Shown here: piece by piece, positions 1-4,803 of the stretch
Position numbering within the stretch: position 1 is the stretch's first letter
How the letters are laid out: each line of letters begins with the position of its first letter
Assembly (NCBI GenBank): GCA_004298625.1
Contig: SCSY01000059.1
Coordinates: 1 to 5,795, forward strand
Length of the DNA stretch: 5,795 bases
Direction: 5' to 3'
Source of the DNA: Nitrospirota bacterium
Lineage (GTDB): Bacteria; Nitrospirota; Thermodesulfovibrionia; Thermodesulfovibrionales; UBA1546
Program-made: the position numbers and the translations under genes
Notes under the pieces: model-generated
What the model was told of the DNA's origin: nothing
What the model saw: only the letters and a program-made list of their open reading frames with translations
Database searches by the model: none

Positions 1-502
1 CCCCCTCGATTTTCCTGACGATAACAGAGCCCAGCCCCTGAATTGCATAAGCCCCTGCCTTGTCGAGAGGTTCTTTTGTTCCGACGTATGCATCTATCTC
101 TTTTGCGGTAAGTTTTTTGAGATAGACCTTTGTCTCTACCGATCTTGAGATTGTTTTATTGCTGCCTGTATCTATAATAGTAAAGCCCGTAATCACTGAG
201 TGTGCCTTGCCGCTCAGCGCACGAAGCATTTTTTTTGCCTCAGCCGCAGAGCGAGGTTTGCCGAGAAATCTGTTTTTAAAAACAATAAATGTGTCTGCTG
301 CAATGATAATCGCATCTTTATATTTTCCGGCAACTCTCCTGGCCTTTTCTTTAGACAGAAACCGAGCGAGTTTATGAGGTTTTAATTTCAGGTTCAGGTT
401 TTCTTCATAGTTGCCTGCATCAACCTTAAATTTCAGGCGCGTTAGCTTTAACAGCTCTTTTCTTCTTGGCGACGCCGAGGATAGAATTATTGTCTTATGC
501 AT
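1..502 (-). CDS. maf: Maf family nucleotide pyrophosphatase (dTTP/UTP type), 3' end cut by window edge
   Basis: This is a cytoplasmic nucleoside-triphosphate pyrophosphatase of the Maf family, thought to clean non-canonical or excess dTTP/UTP from the pool. The 167 visible codons cover most of a protein that is usually about 190-200 residues long; the C-terminus lies beyond base 1. Visible motifs are the N-terminal SSASPRRKELL (residues 8-18), AADTF (69-72, Asp70 being the expected catalytic acid), LGKP (80-83), a LSGKAHSVITGF segment (96-107) and EPLDKAGAYAIQGLG (144-158). The last motif is the YhdE-type form; the YceF (m7GTP) branch reads differently there. The ATG lies inside the last codons of the upstream FAD oxidoreductase gene, overlapping it by 8 nt, with GGGG a few bases upstream as a weak ribosome site. 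Translational coupling is therefore likely. Family assignment is firm; substrate class is inferred from the motif. Confidence 0.95.
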   Translation of the reverse strand, partial: MHKTIILSSASPRRKELLKLTRLKFKVDAGNYEENLNLKLKPHKLARFLSKEKARRVAGKYKDAIIIAADTFIVFKNRFLGKPRSAAEAKKMLRALSGKAHSVITGFTIIDTGSNKTISRSVETKVYLKKLTAKEIDAYVGTKEPLDKAGAYAIQGLGSVIVRKIEG

Positions 503-1661
503 ACTGCCCCGCAGCATAACCCGAGGCCCAGGCCCAATGAAGGTTATATCCTCCCAGTTGCCCGGTTACATCAATAACCTCGCCTATAAAATATAAACCC
601 GCAACCTTTTTCGCTTCCATTGTCTTAGATGATAATTCACCCGTGTCAATTCCGCCGAGAGTAACCTCTGCCTTTTTATATCCTTCGGTCTCTTTCGGTT
701 TAATCTCCCAGTTATGCAGCTTATGAGCAATGCCTTTAAGTTCCTTCTCCGTATAGCTACAGATTGGTTTTGCCTGAATATATAAATCGCACCATCTCTG
801 AGCGAACCGCTTAGGCAGATATCGGGATAAAAAGTTTTTTATCTCCATTTTGCTCTCCCGCTTTGATAAAAATAATTCATATACATTCATTGCCGGTAAT
901 AAGTTGATGTTAATAGCGTCACCCTGATTCCAGTAAGACGAGATTTGTAGTATAGCAGGGCCGCTGAGTCCTCGATGAGTGAAGAGGATATCTCCGAGGA
1001 ATTCTTTATTGTTACAACTGACGGATGCGTTAATGGAAATTCCGCTCAATTCTGCGAAAGTGCTAATATCTTTTTGACTAAATGTTAGGGGGACCAACGC
1101 GGGTTTTACCGGCGTGACCCTGATGCCGAACTTTTTGGCTATGCCGTGGCCGAAACCTGTGGTCCCAAGTTCAGGATAGGACAGTCCGCCTGTTGCAATA
1201 ACAAGGGATTTTGATTGGAACTCGCCGAGGTTTGTCGAAATAATAAAGTAATCTTCTTTTCTTATCTCTGAAATATGGCAGTTTAAGCGTATCTCGATGC
1301 CGGATTTCTTAGATTCATTAAGAAGCATGTTAACAATCTCTGCGGAGCTTTCATTGCAGAATATCTGGCCAAGTTCTTTTTCATGGTATTTGACGCCATG
1401 TTTTTCAAGCATGGCAATAAAATCATGAGGTGCAAAGCGGCTTAAAGCCGATTTGCAGAAGTGGGGGTTATGGGAAAGGTATTTGTCGGAAGTAACATTG
1501 ATATTTGTAAAATTGCAATGCCCGCCTCCGGAGATGCGTATTTTCTTGCCTATCTTTTCCGCATGTTCCAGAACTGCCACCGAGCGGTTGCGTTTCTCTG
1601 ATTCAATGGCGCACATTAAGCCTGCCGCCCCTGCCCCGATGATAACGACATCCTTTTCCAT
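495..1661 (-). CDS. yhiN: YhiN/BaiN (HI0933-like) family FAD-dependent oxidoreductase
   Basis: This is a complete 388-residue flavoprotein of the HI0933/YhiN family, whose members are annotated as NAD(P)/FAD-dependent oxidoreductases and include the bile-acid reductase BaiN. The cellular substrate of most members is unknown. The Rossmann FAD motif GAGAAG is at residues 9-14. The family signature ISGGGHCNFTN is at 43-53, ATGGLSYPELGTTGFGHG at about 156-173, FTHRGLSGPAIL at 227-238, and the C-terminal FAD-contact block GEVIDVTGQLGGYNLHWAWA at 360-379. Length is normal for the family. The ATG at 1661 places the FAD motif at the usual distance from the N-terminus. It is preceded by AAGG and, only 9 nt upstream, by TATAAT inside a 15-bp palindrome. 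The gene overlaps maf downstream, so the two probably form a bicistron. Family membership is near certain; the reaction cannot be read from sequence. Confidence 0.95.
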   Translation of the reverse strand: MEKDVVIIGAGAAGLMCAIESEKRNRSVAVLEHAEKIGKKIRISGGGHCNFTNINVTSDKYLSHNPHFCKSALSRFAPHDFIAMLEKHGVKYHEKELGQIFCNESSAEIVNMLLNESKKSGIEIRLNCHISEIRKEDYFIISTNLGEFQSKSLVIATGGLSYPELGTTGFGHGIAKKFGIRVTPVKPALVPLTFSQKDISTFAELSGISINASVSCNNKEFLGDILFTHRGLSGPAILQISSYWNQGDAININLLPAMNVYELFLSKRESKMEIKNFLSRYLPKRFAQRWCDLYIQAKPICSYTEKELKGIAHKLHNWEIKPKETEGYKKAEVTLGGIDTGELSSKTMEAKKVAGLYFIGEVIDVTGQLGGYNLHWAWASGYAAGQYA

Positions 1662-1665
1662 TCAG

Positions 1666-1680
1666 CCTTTATTATAAAGG
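1666..1680 (-). promoter_or_regulatory. Palindrome overlapping the -10 box of the yhiN-maf pair
   Basis: The 15-nt sequence CCTTTATTATAAAGG is a perfect inverted repeat: 7-bp arms around one central base. On the minus strand it contains TATAAT at 1676-1671, ending 9 nt before the yhiN ATG. No good -35 box sits 17 nt further upstream, where the sequence is TAACAA. The arrangement fits an extended or activated promoter, or an operator covering the -10, but a chance AT-rich palindrome is possible. Confidence 0.4.
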
Positions 1681-1693
1681 GTTTGGAATATCA

Positions 1694-1722
1694 TTGTTAT
1701 GGGCGAAAAAGCAGGCTATAAT
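1694..1722 (+). promoter_or_regulatory. Sigma-70-type promoter of the acyl-CoA ligase gene, almost touching the ATG
   Basis: TTGTTA (1694-1699), a 17-nt spacer and a consensus TATAAT (1717-1722) form a good housekeeping promoter. The -10 box ends only 6 nt before the ATG at 1729, so transcription would start at or next to that ATG. The mRNA would then be leaderless or nearly so. No Shine-Dalgarno sequence is present between the box and the ATG. Confidence 0.6.
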
Positions 1723-1728
1723 TAAAAG

Positions 1729-2415
1729 ATGACAACAAAGGATTTTTTGAAAAAAAGCAAAGGCCAAAAAACATTCCTCGAACATGAAGTAAAAGGACTT
1801 CTGAAAGATATGGGGCTTTCTGTTCCGGCAGGGGTATTTTTACCTAAAAATACACAGCTCTCAGCTCTCAGCTCTCAGCTCTCGGCTCTTGCATATCCAT
1901 TAGTCGTAAAAGTATCTTCCTCAAAAATAACCTCAAAGACAGATGTAAAAGGCATAAGGCTCAGGATAGGCAATGAGAATGAATTAAAAGATGCTATAGC
2001 GGAACTACTCATGATTAAGGACGCGGAAGGCGTGCTCGCTGAAGAGATGGCTCCTGACGGGCTTGAGGTGATTATCGGAGGGATAATAGATAAACAGTTC
2101 GGGCCTGTTGTGATGTTTGGGCTTGGAGGAGTTTTTGTTGAGTTATACAAGGATGTCGCGTTTGCCCTTGCGCCGATGAAGGAGAAAGACGCGCTCTGGC
2201 TTATCGAGCAGATAAAGGGATATAAATTGATTGAAGGCTATCGCGGGAAACCTGCTGTTGATAAAGACGCGCTCATAAAAGCGCTTCTCGCCGTATCAGA
2301 GATAATAGCATCTGGAGATGTCGAGGAGATAGATTTAAACCCTGTTTCGCTTTATCCTCACGGCGCAATGGTTCTTGATGCGAAGATGGAGCTAAAACTA
2401 CGTGTTAGTGGTTAG
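1729..2415 (+). CDS. Stand-alone beta subunit (ATP-grasp) of ADP-forming acetate/acyl-CoA synthetase
   Basis: This 228-residue protein is the size of archaeal AcdB-type beta subunits, which with a CoA-binding alpha subunit convert acyl-CoA, ADP and phosphate to acid, ATP and CoA. Visible ATP-grasp blocks are YPLVVKVSS (57-65), KTDVKGIRLRI (70-80), a central segment (about 103-118) that includes LEVIIGG, GLGGVFVELYKDVAFALAPM (about 132-151) and the C-terminal EEIDLNPVSLYP (200-211). The family usually reads HKSDVGG or HKTDVGG at the second block. Here Ser69 replaces that His, which in Pyrococcus ACD is a second phosphorylated active-site residue. A period-7 repeat encodes QLSALSSQLSALA (43-55). 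No alpha-subunit gene is adjacent. The ATG at 1729 has no ribosome site; a TTG at 1747, preceded by AAGGA with 4 nt spacing, is an alternative start. The stop codon lies in a second heptamer repeat. Family is sure; activity is doubtful. Confidence 0.88.
   Translation: MTTKDFLKKSKGQKTFLEHEVKGLLKDMGLSVPAGVFLPKNTQLSALSSQLSALAYPLVVKVSSSKITSKTDVKGIRLRIGNENELKDAIAELLMIKDAEGVLAEEMAPDGLEVIIGGIIDKQFGPVVMFGLGGVFVELYKDVAFALAPMKEKDALWLIEQIKGYKLIEGYRGKPAVDKDALIKALLAVSEIIASGDVEEIDLNPVSLYPHGAMVLDAKMELKLRVSG
1855..1889 (+). repeat. Period-7 tandem repeat (CAGCTCT)5 inside the acyl-CoA ligase gene
   Basis: Four exact copies of CAGCTCT occupy 1855-1882, and a fifth copy with one change (CGGCTCT) occupies 1883-1889. 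Because 7 is not a multiple of 3, the repeat is read in successive frames and encodes Gln-Leu-Ser-Ala-Leu-Ser-Ser followed by Gln-Leu-Ser-Ala-Leu-Ala. It lies in the variable linker between the N-terminal helix region and the YPLVVKV strand, where family members tolerate diverse sequence. Gain or loss of any number of units other than a multiple of three would shift the frame. Confidence 0.9.
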
Positions 2416-2463
2416 TGTCAGTGTGAGTAACTTCATTTCATAACTGACACCATCCACTTGCAC
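2402..2463. terminator. Long imperfect hairpin between convergent genes, candidate bidirectional terminator
   Basis: Arms 2402-2422 and 2443-2463 can pair over 21 positions with 17 Watson-Crick pairs, one G-U pair and three mismatches, around a 20-nt loop. The innermost GTGTCAGT/ACTGACAC pairing is perfect. The hairpin fills the whole gap between the acyl-CoA ligase gene (whose last codons lie in the left arm) and the convergent peroxiredoxin gene (whose stop abuts the right arm). There is no clear T-run on either strand, so an intrinsic terminator is not proven. The left arm also contains two exact tandem copies of GTTAGTG (2404-2417). Confidence 0.5.
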
Positions 2464-3072
2464 TTACTTTAACGCTTCTGCCACCCTTCCAACCATTTTT
2501 TCAGAGGGCTTTAGCGTCTTTGCTCCTTCAGTCCATTTTGCGGGGCATGCCTCTTCTGTATGCGCTGAGAGGTATTTATTAGCCTGCACCTTGCGAAGAA
2601 GTTCTTCAGAGTTCCTCCCTACATTATAAAAATTCACCTCCGATGCAAGGAGCTTTCCTTCCGGGTTTATGATAAACGTGCCTCTCAGGGCATGGCCTGT
2701 CTCCTCGTCATAAACGCCGAATAATTTTGAAAGTTTTGCTGTGCGGTCTGCTCCCATCGGGAACTTTACTTTTTCGAGCAGCTTTTCTTCCCTCTGCCAT
2801 GCAAGATGAACGTATTTTGTATCTGTGCTTATTGTGATGACCTCTGCATTTGCCTTTTTAAGATTTTCATACTGATCTGCCAGATCAGCAAATTCGGTTG
2901 CTCAGACGAACGTGAAATCAGCAGGATAGAAAAAGAGGATGGTCCACTTGCCATCTTTTTTAAGAGCCTCAAGACTTTTTTCTCCAAAGAAATTTTCCGA
3001 CGGGTCATAAGTTTCCAGTTTAAAATCAGGGACCGTCTGCCCAACCCTCAATCCGCAGCATGATTCGCACAT
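2464..3072 (-). CDS. Selenocysteine-containing AhpC/typical 2-Cys-like peroxiredoxin (UGA read as Sec at residue 57)
   Basis: This 202-residue AhpC/TSA-family peroxiredoxin reduces H2O2 and organic hydroperoxides in the cytoplasm. Reading from the ATG at 3072, one in-frame stop occurs: TGA at 2904-2902. It falls exactly at the peroxidatic residue, giving FYPADFTFV-U-ATEFADL where cysteine homologues have TFVCPTEF. Homology continues without a break on both sides: VGQTVPDFKLETYDP before it, HLAWQREEKLLEKVKFPMGAD and ALRGTFIINPEGKLLASEVN after it. The resolving Cys176 sits in EACPAKW. A strong hairpin with a GGC loop follows the TGA at bacterial SECIS spacing. Start support is excellent: AGGAGG lies 6 nt upstream of the ATG. 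The N-terminus has an unusual Cys cluster (residues 2, 5 and 6). Ordinary gene calling would give only the last 97 codons from Met106. A nonsense mutation is the alternative, but position and hairpin argue against it. Selenoprotein peroxiredoxins are a known class. Confidence 0.93.
2870..2890 (-). promoter_or_regulatory. Bacterial SECIS-like hairpin of the selenoprotein peroxiredoxin
   Basis: In the mRNA, CUGAUCU-GGC-AGAUCAG (2888 down to 2872) forms a perfect 7-bp stem with a 3-nt GGC loop, extendable by a G-U and a U-A pair to 9 bp. The first loop G lies 20 nt after the UGA. Bacterial SECIS elements bound by SelB sit within the coding region, with the loop about 16-37 nt from UGA and a G in the first loop positions. 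Both criteria are met. It is also constrained as coding sequence (ADLADQY). Confidence 0.85.
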
Positions 3073-3083
3073 AACGCACCTCC

Positions 3084-3106
3084 TAAAATGTATTAATTAG
3101 ATTTTA
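3084..3106 (-). promoter_or_regulatory. AT-rich dyad between promoter and ribosome site of the peroxiredoxin gene
   Basis: TAAAAT and ATTTTA form perfect 6-bp arms at the ends of a 23-nt element, and 9 of its 11 symmetric positions pair. It overlaps the proposed -10 box and ends just before the AGGAGG site, the usual place for a repressor operator. Fur/PerR-type regulators use AT-rich dyads and often control peroxidases, but the match to a known box is not close. Confidence 0.35.
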
Positions 3107-3128
3107 GCTGAAAATTTTTTTTTGTAAA
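3101..3128 (-). promoter_or_regulatory. Predicted promoter of the selenoprotein peroxiredoxin gene
   Basis: On the minus strand TTTACA (3128-3123) and TAAAAT (3106-3101) are separated by 16 nt, giving a reasonable sigma-70-type promoter and a leader of about 20 nt with a consensus AGGAGG. The region is AT-rich, so a chance match is possible. Confidence 0.4.
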
Positions 3129-3140
3129 GAGGAAGATTAA

Positions 3141-3226
3141 TGGTGCCGAAGGCGGGACTCGAACCCGCATGGGTTACCCCACACGCCCCTCAAACGTGCG
3201 TGTCTACCAAGTTCCACCACTTCGGC
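3141..3226 (-). tRNA. tRNA-Leu (anticodon GAG)
   Basis: This is an 86-nt class II tRNA with encoded CCA. The acceptor stem GCCGAAG (3226-3220) pairs fully with CTTCGGC, followed by discriminator A and CCA at 3143-3141. The anticodon stem CACGU/GCGUG encloses the loop UUGAGGG, placing GAG at positions 34-36, which reads CUC and CUU leucine codons. The long variable arm is the hairpin UGGG-GUAA-CCCA. The T arm is GCGGG-UUCGAGU-CCCGC. The D region carries the usual GUGGAACUUGGUAGACAC pattern of leucine tRNAs. It is followed 68 nt later by the peroxiredoxin gene on the same strand and appears to have its own promoter. Confidence 0.97.
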
Positions 3227-3234
3227 ATTCTCAT

Positions 3235-3264
3235 ATAGTATTACAAAAATCAATCTCATTTCAA
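3235..3264 (-). promoter_or_regulatory. Predicted promoter of tRNA-Leu
   Basis: On the minus strand TTGAAA (3264-3259) and TACTAT (3240-3235) are separated by 18 nt. The -10 box ends 8 nt before the mature tRNA 5' end, close spacing that would give a transcript with almost no 5' leader. It fits tRNA gene layout but rests on short motifs only. Confidence 0.4.
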
Positions 3265-3310
3265 GGACTTTACCGAATTGTGCGGTTAAAGTAAGGTAAT
3301 GTGATCAGCC

Positions 3311-3658
3311 TTAAACCTCGAATGCATCCATAATGTGTTCTATTTCTTTTTTGTCTTCGCTGATATGTATGCTCAGGACGTCAAACCTTACGGCAAGGTC
3401 CTTTTTTCTTTGCTTCATGTAAAAGAGGGCAAGATTTTTGAGCTTGTGCTGCTTTCTGGAGCCGACTGCTTCAAACGGATAACCGAAAGAATTATTCGAC
3501 CGTGTCTTAACTTCAACAAAGACGATTGTGTCTTTATCCTCCGCAATAATATCAACCTCGCCTATCGGGGTTTTATAATTTCTTGATATTATCTTATATC
3601 CCTTTTTCTTTAAAAATTCTGCGGCAAGGTCTTCACCCTTACTGCCGATGAGTTTCAT
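3311..3658 (-). CDS. yraN: YraN/UPF0102 family protein, endonuclease-like fold
   Basis: This is a 115-residue member of the YraN/UPF0102 family, small proteins with a predicted PD-(D/E)XK nuclease-like core and no settled function. Seen here are GSKGEDLAAEFLKKKGYKI (5-23), RNYKTPIGEVDIIAED (26-41, with the conserved Gly-Glu-x-Asp at 33-36), FVEVKTRS (47-54, carrying the Glu-x-Lys half of the putative active site) and RFDVLSI (91-97). The ATG at 3658 is preferred. A TTG nine bases upstream would add three residues but sits only 2 nt from GAGGAG, too close for a ribosome site. The ATG lies inside the end of the Toprim gene (20-nt overlap), so translational coupling is likely. It is the last gene of the rpmB cluster. 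Family is sure; biochemical role is not. Confidence 0.93.
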   Translation of the reverse strand: MKLIGSKGEDLAAEFLKKKGYKIISRNYKTPIGEVDIIAEDKDTIVFVEVKTRSNNSFGYPFEAVGSRKQHKLKNLALFYMKQRKKDLAVRFDVLSIHISEDKKEIEHIMDAFEV

Positions 3659-4070
3659 CCGCCTCAAGTCTCCTCAGAAGCTTTGGAATTCCCTCAATGT
3701 CCTTTATATCTTTCTGACAGAGGATTTTTATGAGTTCCCTGAATGCCGAAAATTCTTCCCACTGTCCGTTTAAATGCTTGCAAAGTGTTTTGTTGAGGTC
3801 TTCTCCTTTTTCATCCCAGTCAAGGAGTATTATCACCCGGTGGAATCTCTCGGAAATATCCTCGCAAAAATCGTAAATGCCCTGCCCGCCGTGAAGCGTG
3901 ATTATCTCGCCGTCAAGTCCAAGTTCCCTCAGCGCAGTTGCATCCCTTTTGCCCTCTACAATAACAGGAATGCTTTTGTTCCTTTCGCAGAGGGTCTCAA
4001 AGACCTCCCGCAATCTTGACGCCCTTTCCATATTGTCGGACAGATGACTGTTTCTCTGGATATTTATCAT
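3639..4070 (-). CDS. Small Toprim-domain protein of unknown function
   Basis: This 143-residue protein carries a single Toprim domain, the metal-binding fold of primases, topoisomerases, RNase M5 and OLD nucleases. The key residues are present: Glu39 in IPVIVEGKRDATAL (34-47), a Gly-rich turn LHGGQGIYDF (59-68) and the Asp-x-Asp pair at 84 and 86 in ILLDWDEKGEDL. The domain resembles the stand-alone Toprim proteins of archaea and the RNase M5 N-terminal half, so a role in RNA or DNA processing is plausible but unproven. The C-terminal 50 residues are helical and end in a Lys/Arg-rich stretch. The ATG at 4070 has no evident ribosome site and lies 18 nt after the glutaredoxin stop; Met14 is an alternative start, also without a site. 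Its 3' end overlaps yraN by 20 nt. Confidence 0.85.
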   Translation of the reverse strand: MINIQRNSHLSDNMERASRLREVFETLCERNKSIPVIVEGKRDATALRELGLDGEIITLHGGQGIYDFCEDISERFHRVIILLDWDEKGEDLNKTLCKHLNGQWEEFSAFRELIKILCQKDIKDIEGIPKLLRRLEADETHRQ

Positions 4071-4088
4071 TATAGTTCTATTTTAACC

Positions 4089-4343
4089 CTATAACAGGCA
4101 TAGCGCCTCTCTTATATCTTTTTCTTTAAAGCCGATTATAACCTTGTCCCCGATTATAATCGTAGGGAACGTGCAATCCGTATTAAGTTTTCTGACTTCT
4201 TCGAGGGCAGCGCTCTGCCGCTCTCCGGACAGCAAATCCACGTCTGTAAATTCATATTTCACTGCGAATTTGTCCAGGAATATTTTAATGGCAGTGCAGT
4301 GGCTGCAGGTGCTGAGCGTATACATTTTGACGGATATCTCCAT
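4089..4343 (-). CDS. Glutaredoxin-like thiol-disulfide protein (CSHC active site)
   Basis: This 84-residue single-domain thioredoxin-fold protein has the redox motif Cys13-Ser-His-Cys16 after the first strand (VKMYTLST) and the cis-proline segment CTFPTIIIGDKVIIGF (57-72, Pro60). Both are diagnostic of glutaredoxin-family oxidoreductases. Short proteins of this type are found in anaerobes and may be reduced by ferredoxin- or NADPH-linked thioredoxin reductases rather than glutathione; that part is inference. Two extra cysteines (57 and 82) are present. The ATG at 4343 is the only start that keeps the complete first strand with a margin, though no strong ribosome site precedes it. It lies 20 nt after the lipoprotein stop within the same cluster. 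It could deliver electrons to the nearby peroxiredoxin, but nothing in the sequence proves this. Confidence 0.92.
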   Translation of the reverse strand: MEISVKMYTLSTCSHCTAIKIFLDKFAVKYEFTDVDLLSGERQSAALEEVRKLNTDCTFPTIIIGDKVIIGFKEKDIREALCLL

Positions 4344-4363
4344 AAAGAGGGGTAAGACTTATA

Positions 4364-4783
4364 TTATTCCGGCTGCCTAAATGGATTGGTACTGAGAATA
4401 CGGTTGAGCTTTAAAGGGCTTCCTTCAAACACAAAGATTGCGGTGCCCCGTTCTTCTGTTGTCTGTCCGCTCACAACCCACGTCCCGCTCCATGCTATTT
4501 TCAGAGAAACAGCGGACTTATCCAATTCAACCCATTTGTGCGAAAAGGTTAACTCTGCTTTATCAAAGTTCTTTATTGCCCCGAGAATTTCCCTGTAGCC
4601 TTCTTTTGTTGTGTTGCTCTCAATGGCAGAGAGGTCTTTTTTCAAGTAGGCGTCCTTGACTGCCTCTGCAACGGCAAATGCCTCTTTGGCTGTTTTTGAC
4701 TCGTCTGTCTCCTGCTTTACATCTTTTGAGCTGCAGGAAATAAGGACAAATAATGCAATTAACAGAAGCGCTATTTTTTTCAT
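4364..4783 (-). CDS. Predicted outer-membrane lipoprotein, function unknown
   Basis: This 139-residue exported protein starts with MKK, a hydrophobic core (residues 4-15) and a lipobox LISC with the lipidated Cys at 17. Ser follows the Cys, so transport to the outer membrane is expected if the Lol rule applies. The mature part (about 123 residues) begins with a polar linker, then an alanine/lysine helix (about 33-57). It ends in alternating strands with Trp residues (FSHKWVEL, IAWSGTWVV, GTAIFVFEG). This pattern resembles small NTF2-like domains that often bind ligands, but I do not recognise the family. The ATG at 4783 is chosen because GAGAGG precedes it at suitable spacing; an ATG four codons earlier (4795) is possible. 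It lies in the rpmB cluster between the DUF721 and glutaredoxin genes. Confidence 0.85.
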   Translation of the reverse strand: MKKIALLLIALFVLISCSSKDVKQETDESKTAKEAFAVAEAVKDAYLKKDLSAIESNTTKEGYREILGAIKNFDKAELTFSHKWVELDKSAVSLKIAWSGTWVVSGQTTEERGTAIFVFEGSPLKLNRILSTNPFRQPE

Positions 4784-4803
4784 ATATCCTCTCATTGTCG
4801 AAA

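Noticed and set aside
1855..1889. CRISPR-like array
   Set aside because: The 7-nt units are directly adjacent without spacers, so this is a simple tandem repeat.
1875..2150. Minus-strand 91-residue frame inside the acyl-CoA ligase gene
   Set aside because: It is a Ser/Pro/Ile-rich shadow of the ATP-grasp coding sequence with no recognisable domain.
2464..2757. A separate 97-residue gene starting at Met106 of the peroxiredoxin
   Set aside because: It is only the C-terminal half of a peroxiredoxin. The same frame continues upstream with full homology to a better start at 3072, interrupted only by the TGA at the catalytic site.
2902..2904. Nonsense mutation making the peroxiredoxin a pseudogene
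   Set aside because: The TGA is exactly at the catalytic residue, it is followed by a SECIS-like hairpin, and the rest of the gene shows no decay. A pseudogene would not need these coincidences.
2806..3063. Plus-strand 85-residue reading frame opposite the peroxiredoxin gene
   Set aside because: It is an antisense shadow of a conserved gene, with no family resemblance and no clear ribosome site.
3141..3226. Possible tRNA-Sec next to a selenoprotein gene
   Set aside because: The anticodon is GAG, the acceptor stem is 7 bp, and the variable arm fits leucine tRNA. It is not selC.
3267..3292. Hairpin after yraN as an intrinsic terminator
   Set aside because: ACTTTACC can pair with GGTTAAAGT only with a bulge, the stem is AT-rich, and no T-run follows directly on the minus strand.
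3311..3667. yraN starting at TTG 3667
   Set aside because: The purine-rich GAGGAG would be only 2 nt from TTG, and the ATG at 3658 begins the conserved N-terminus.
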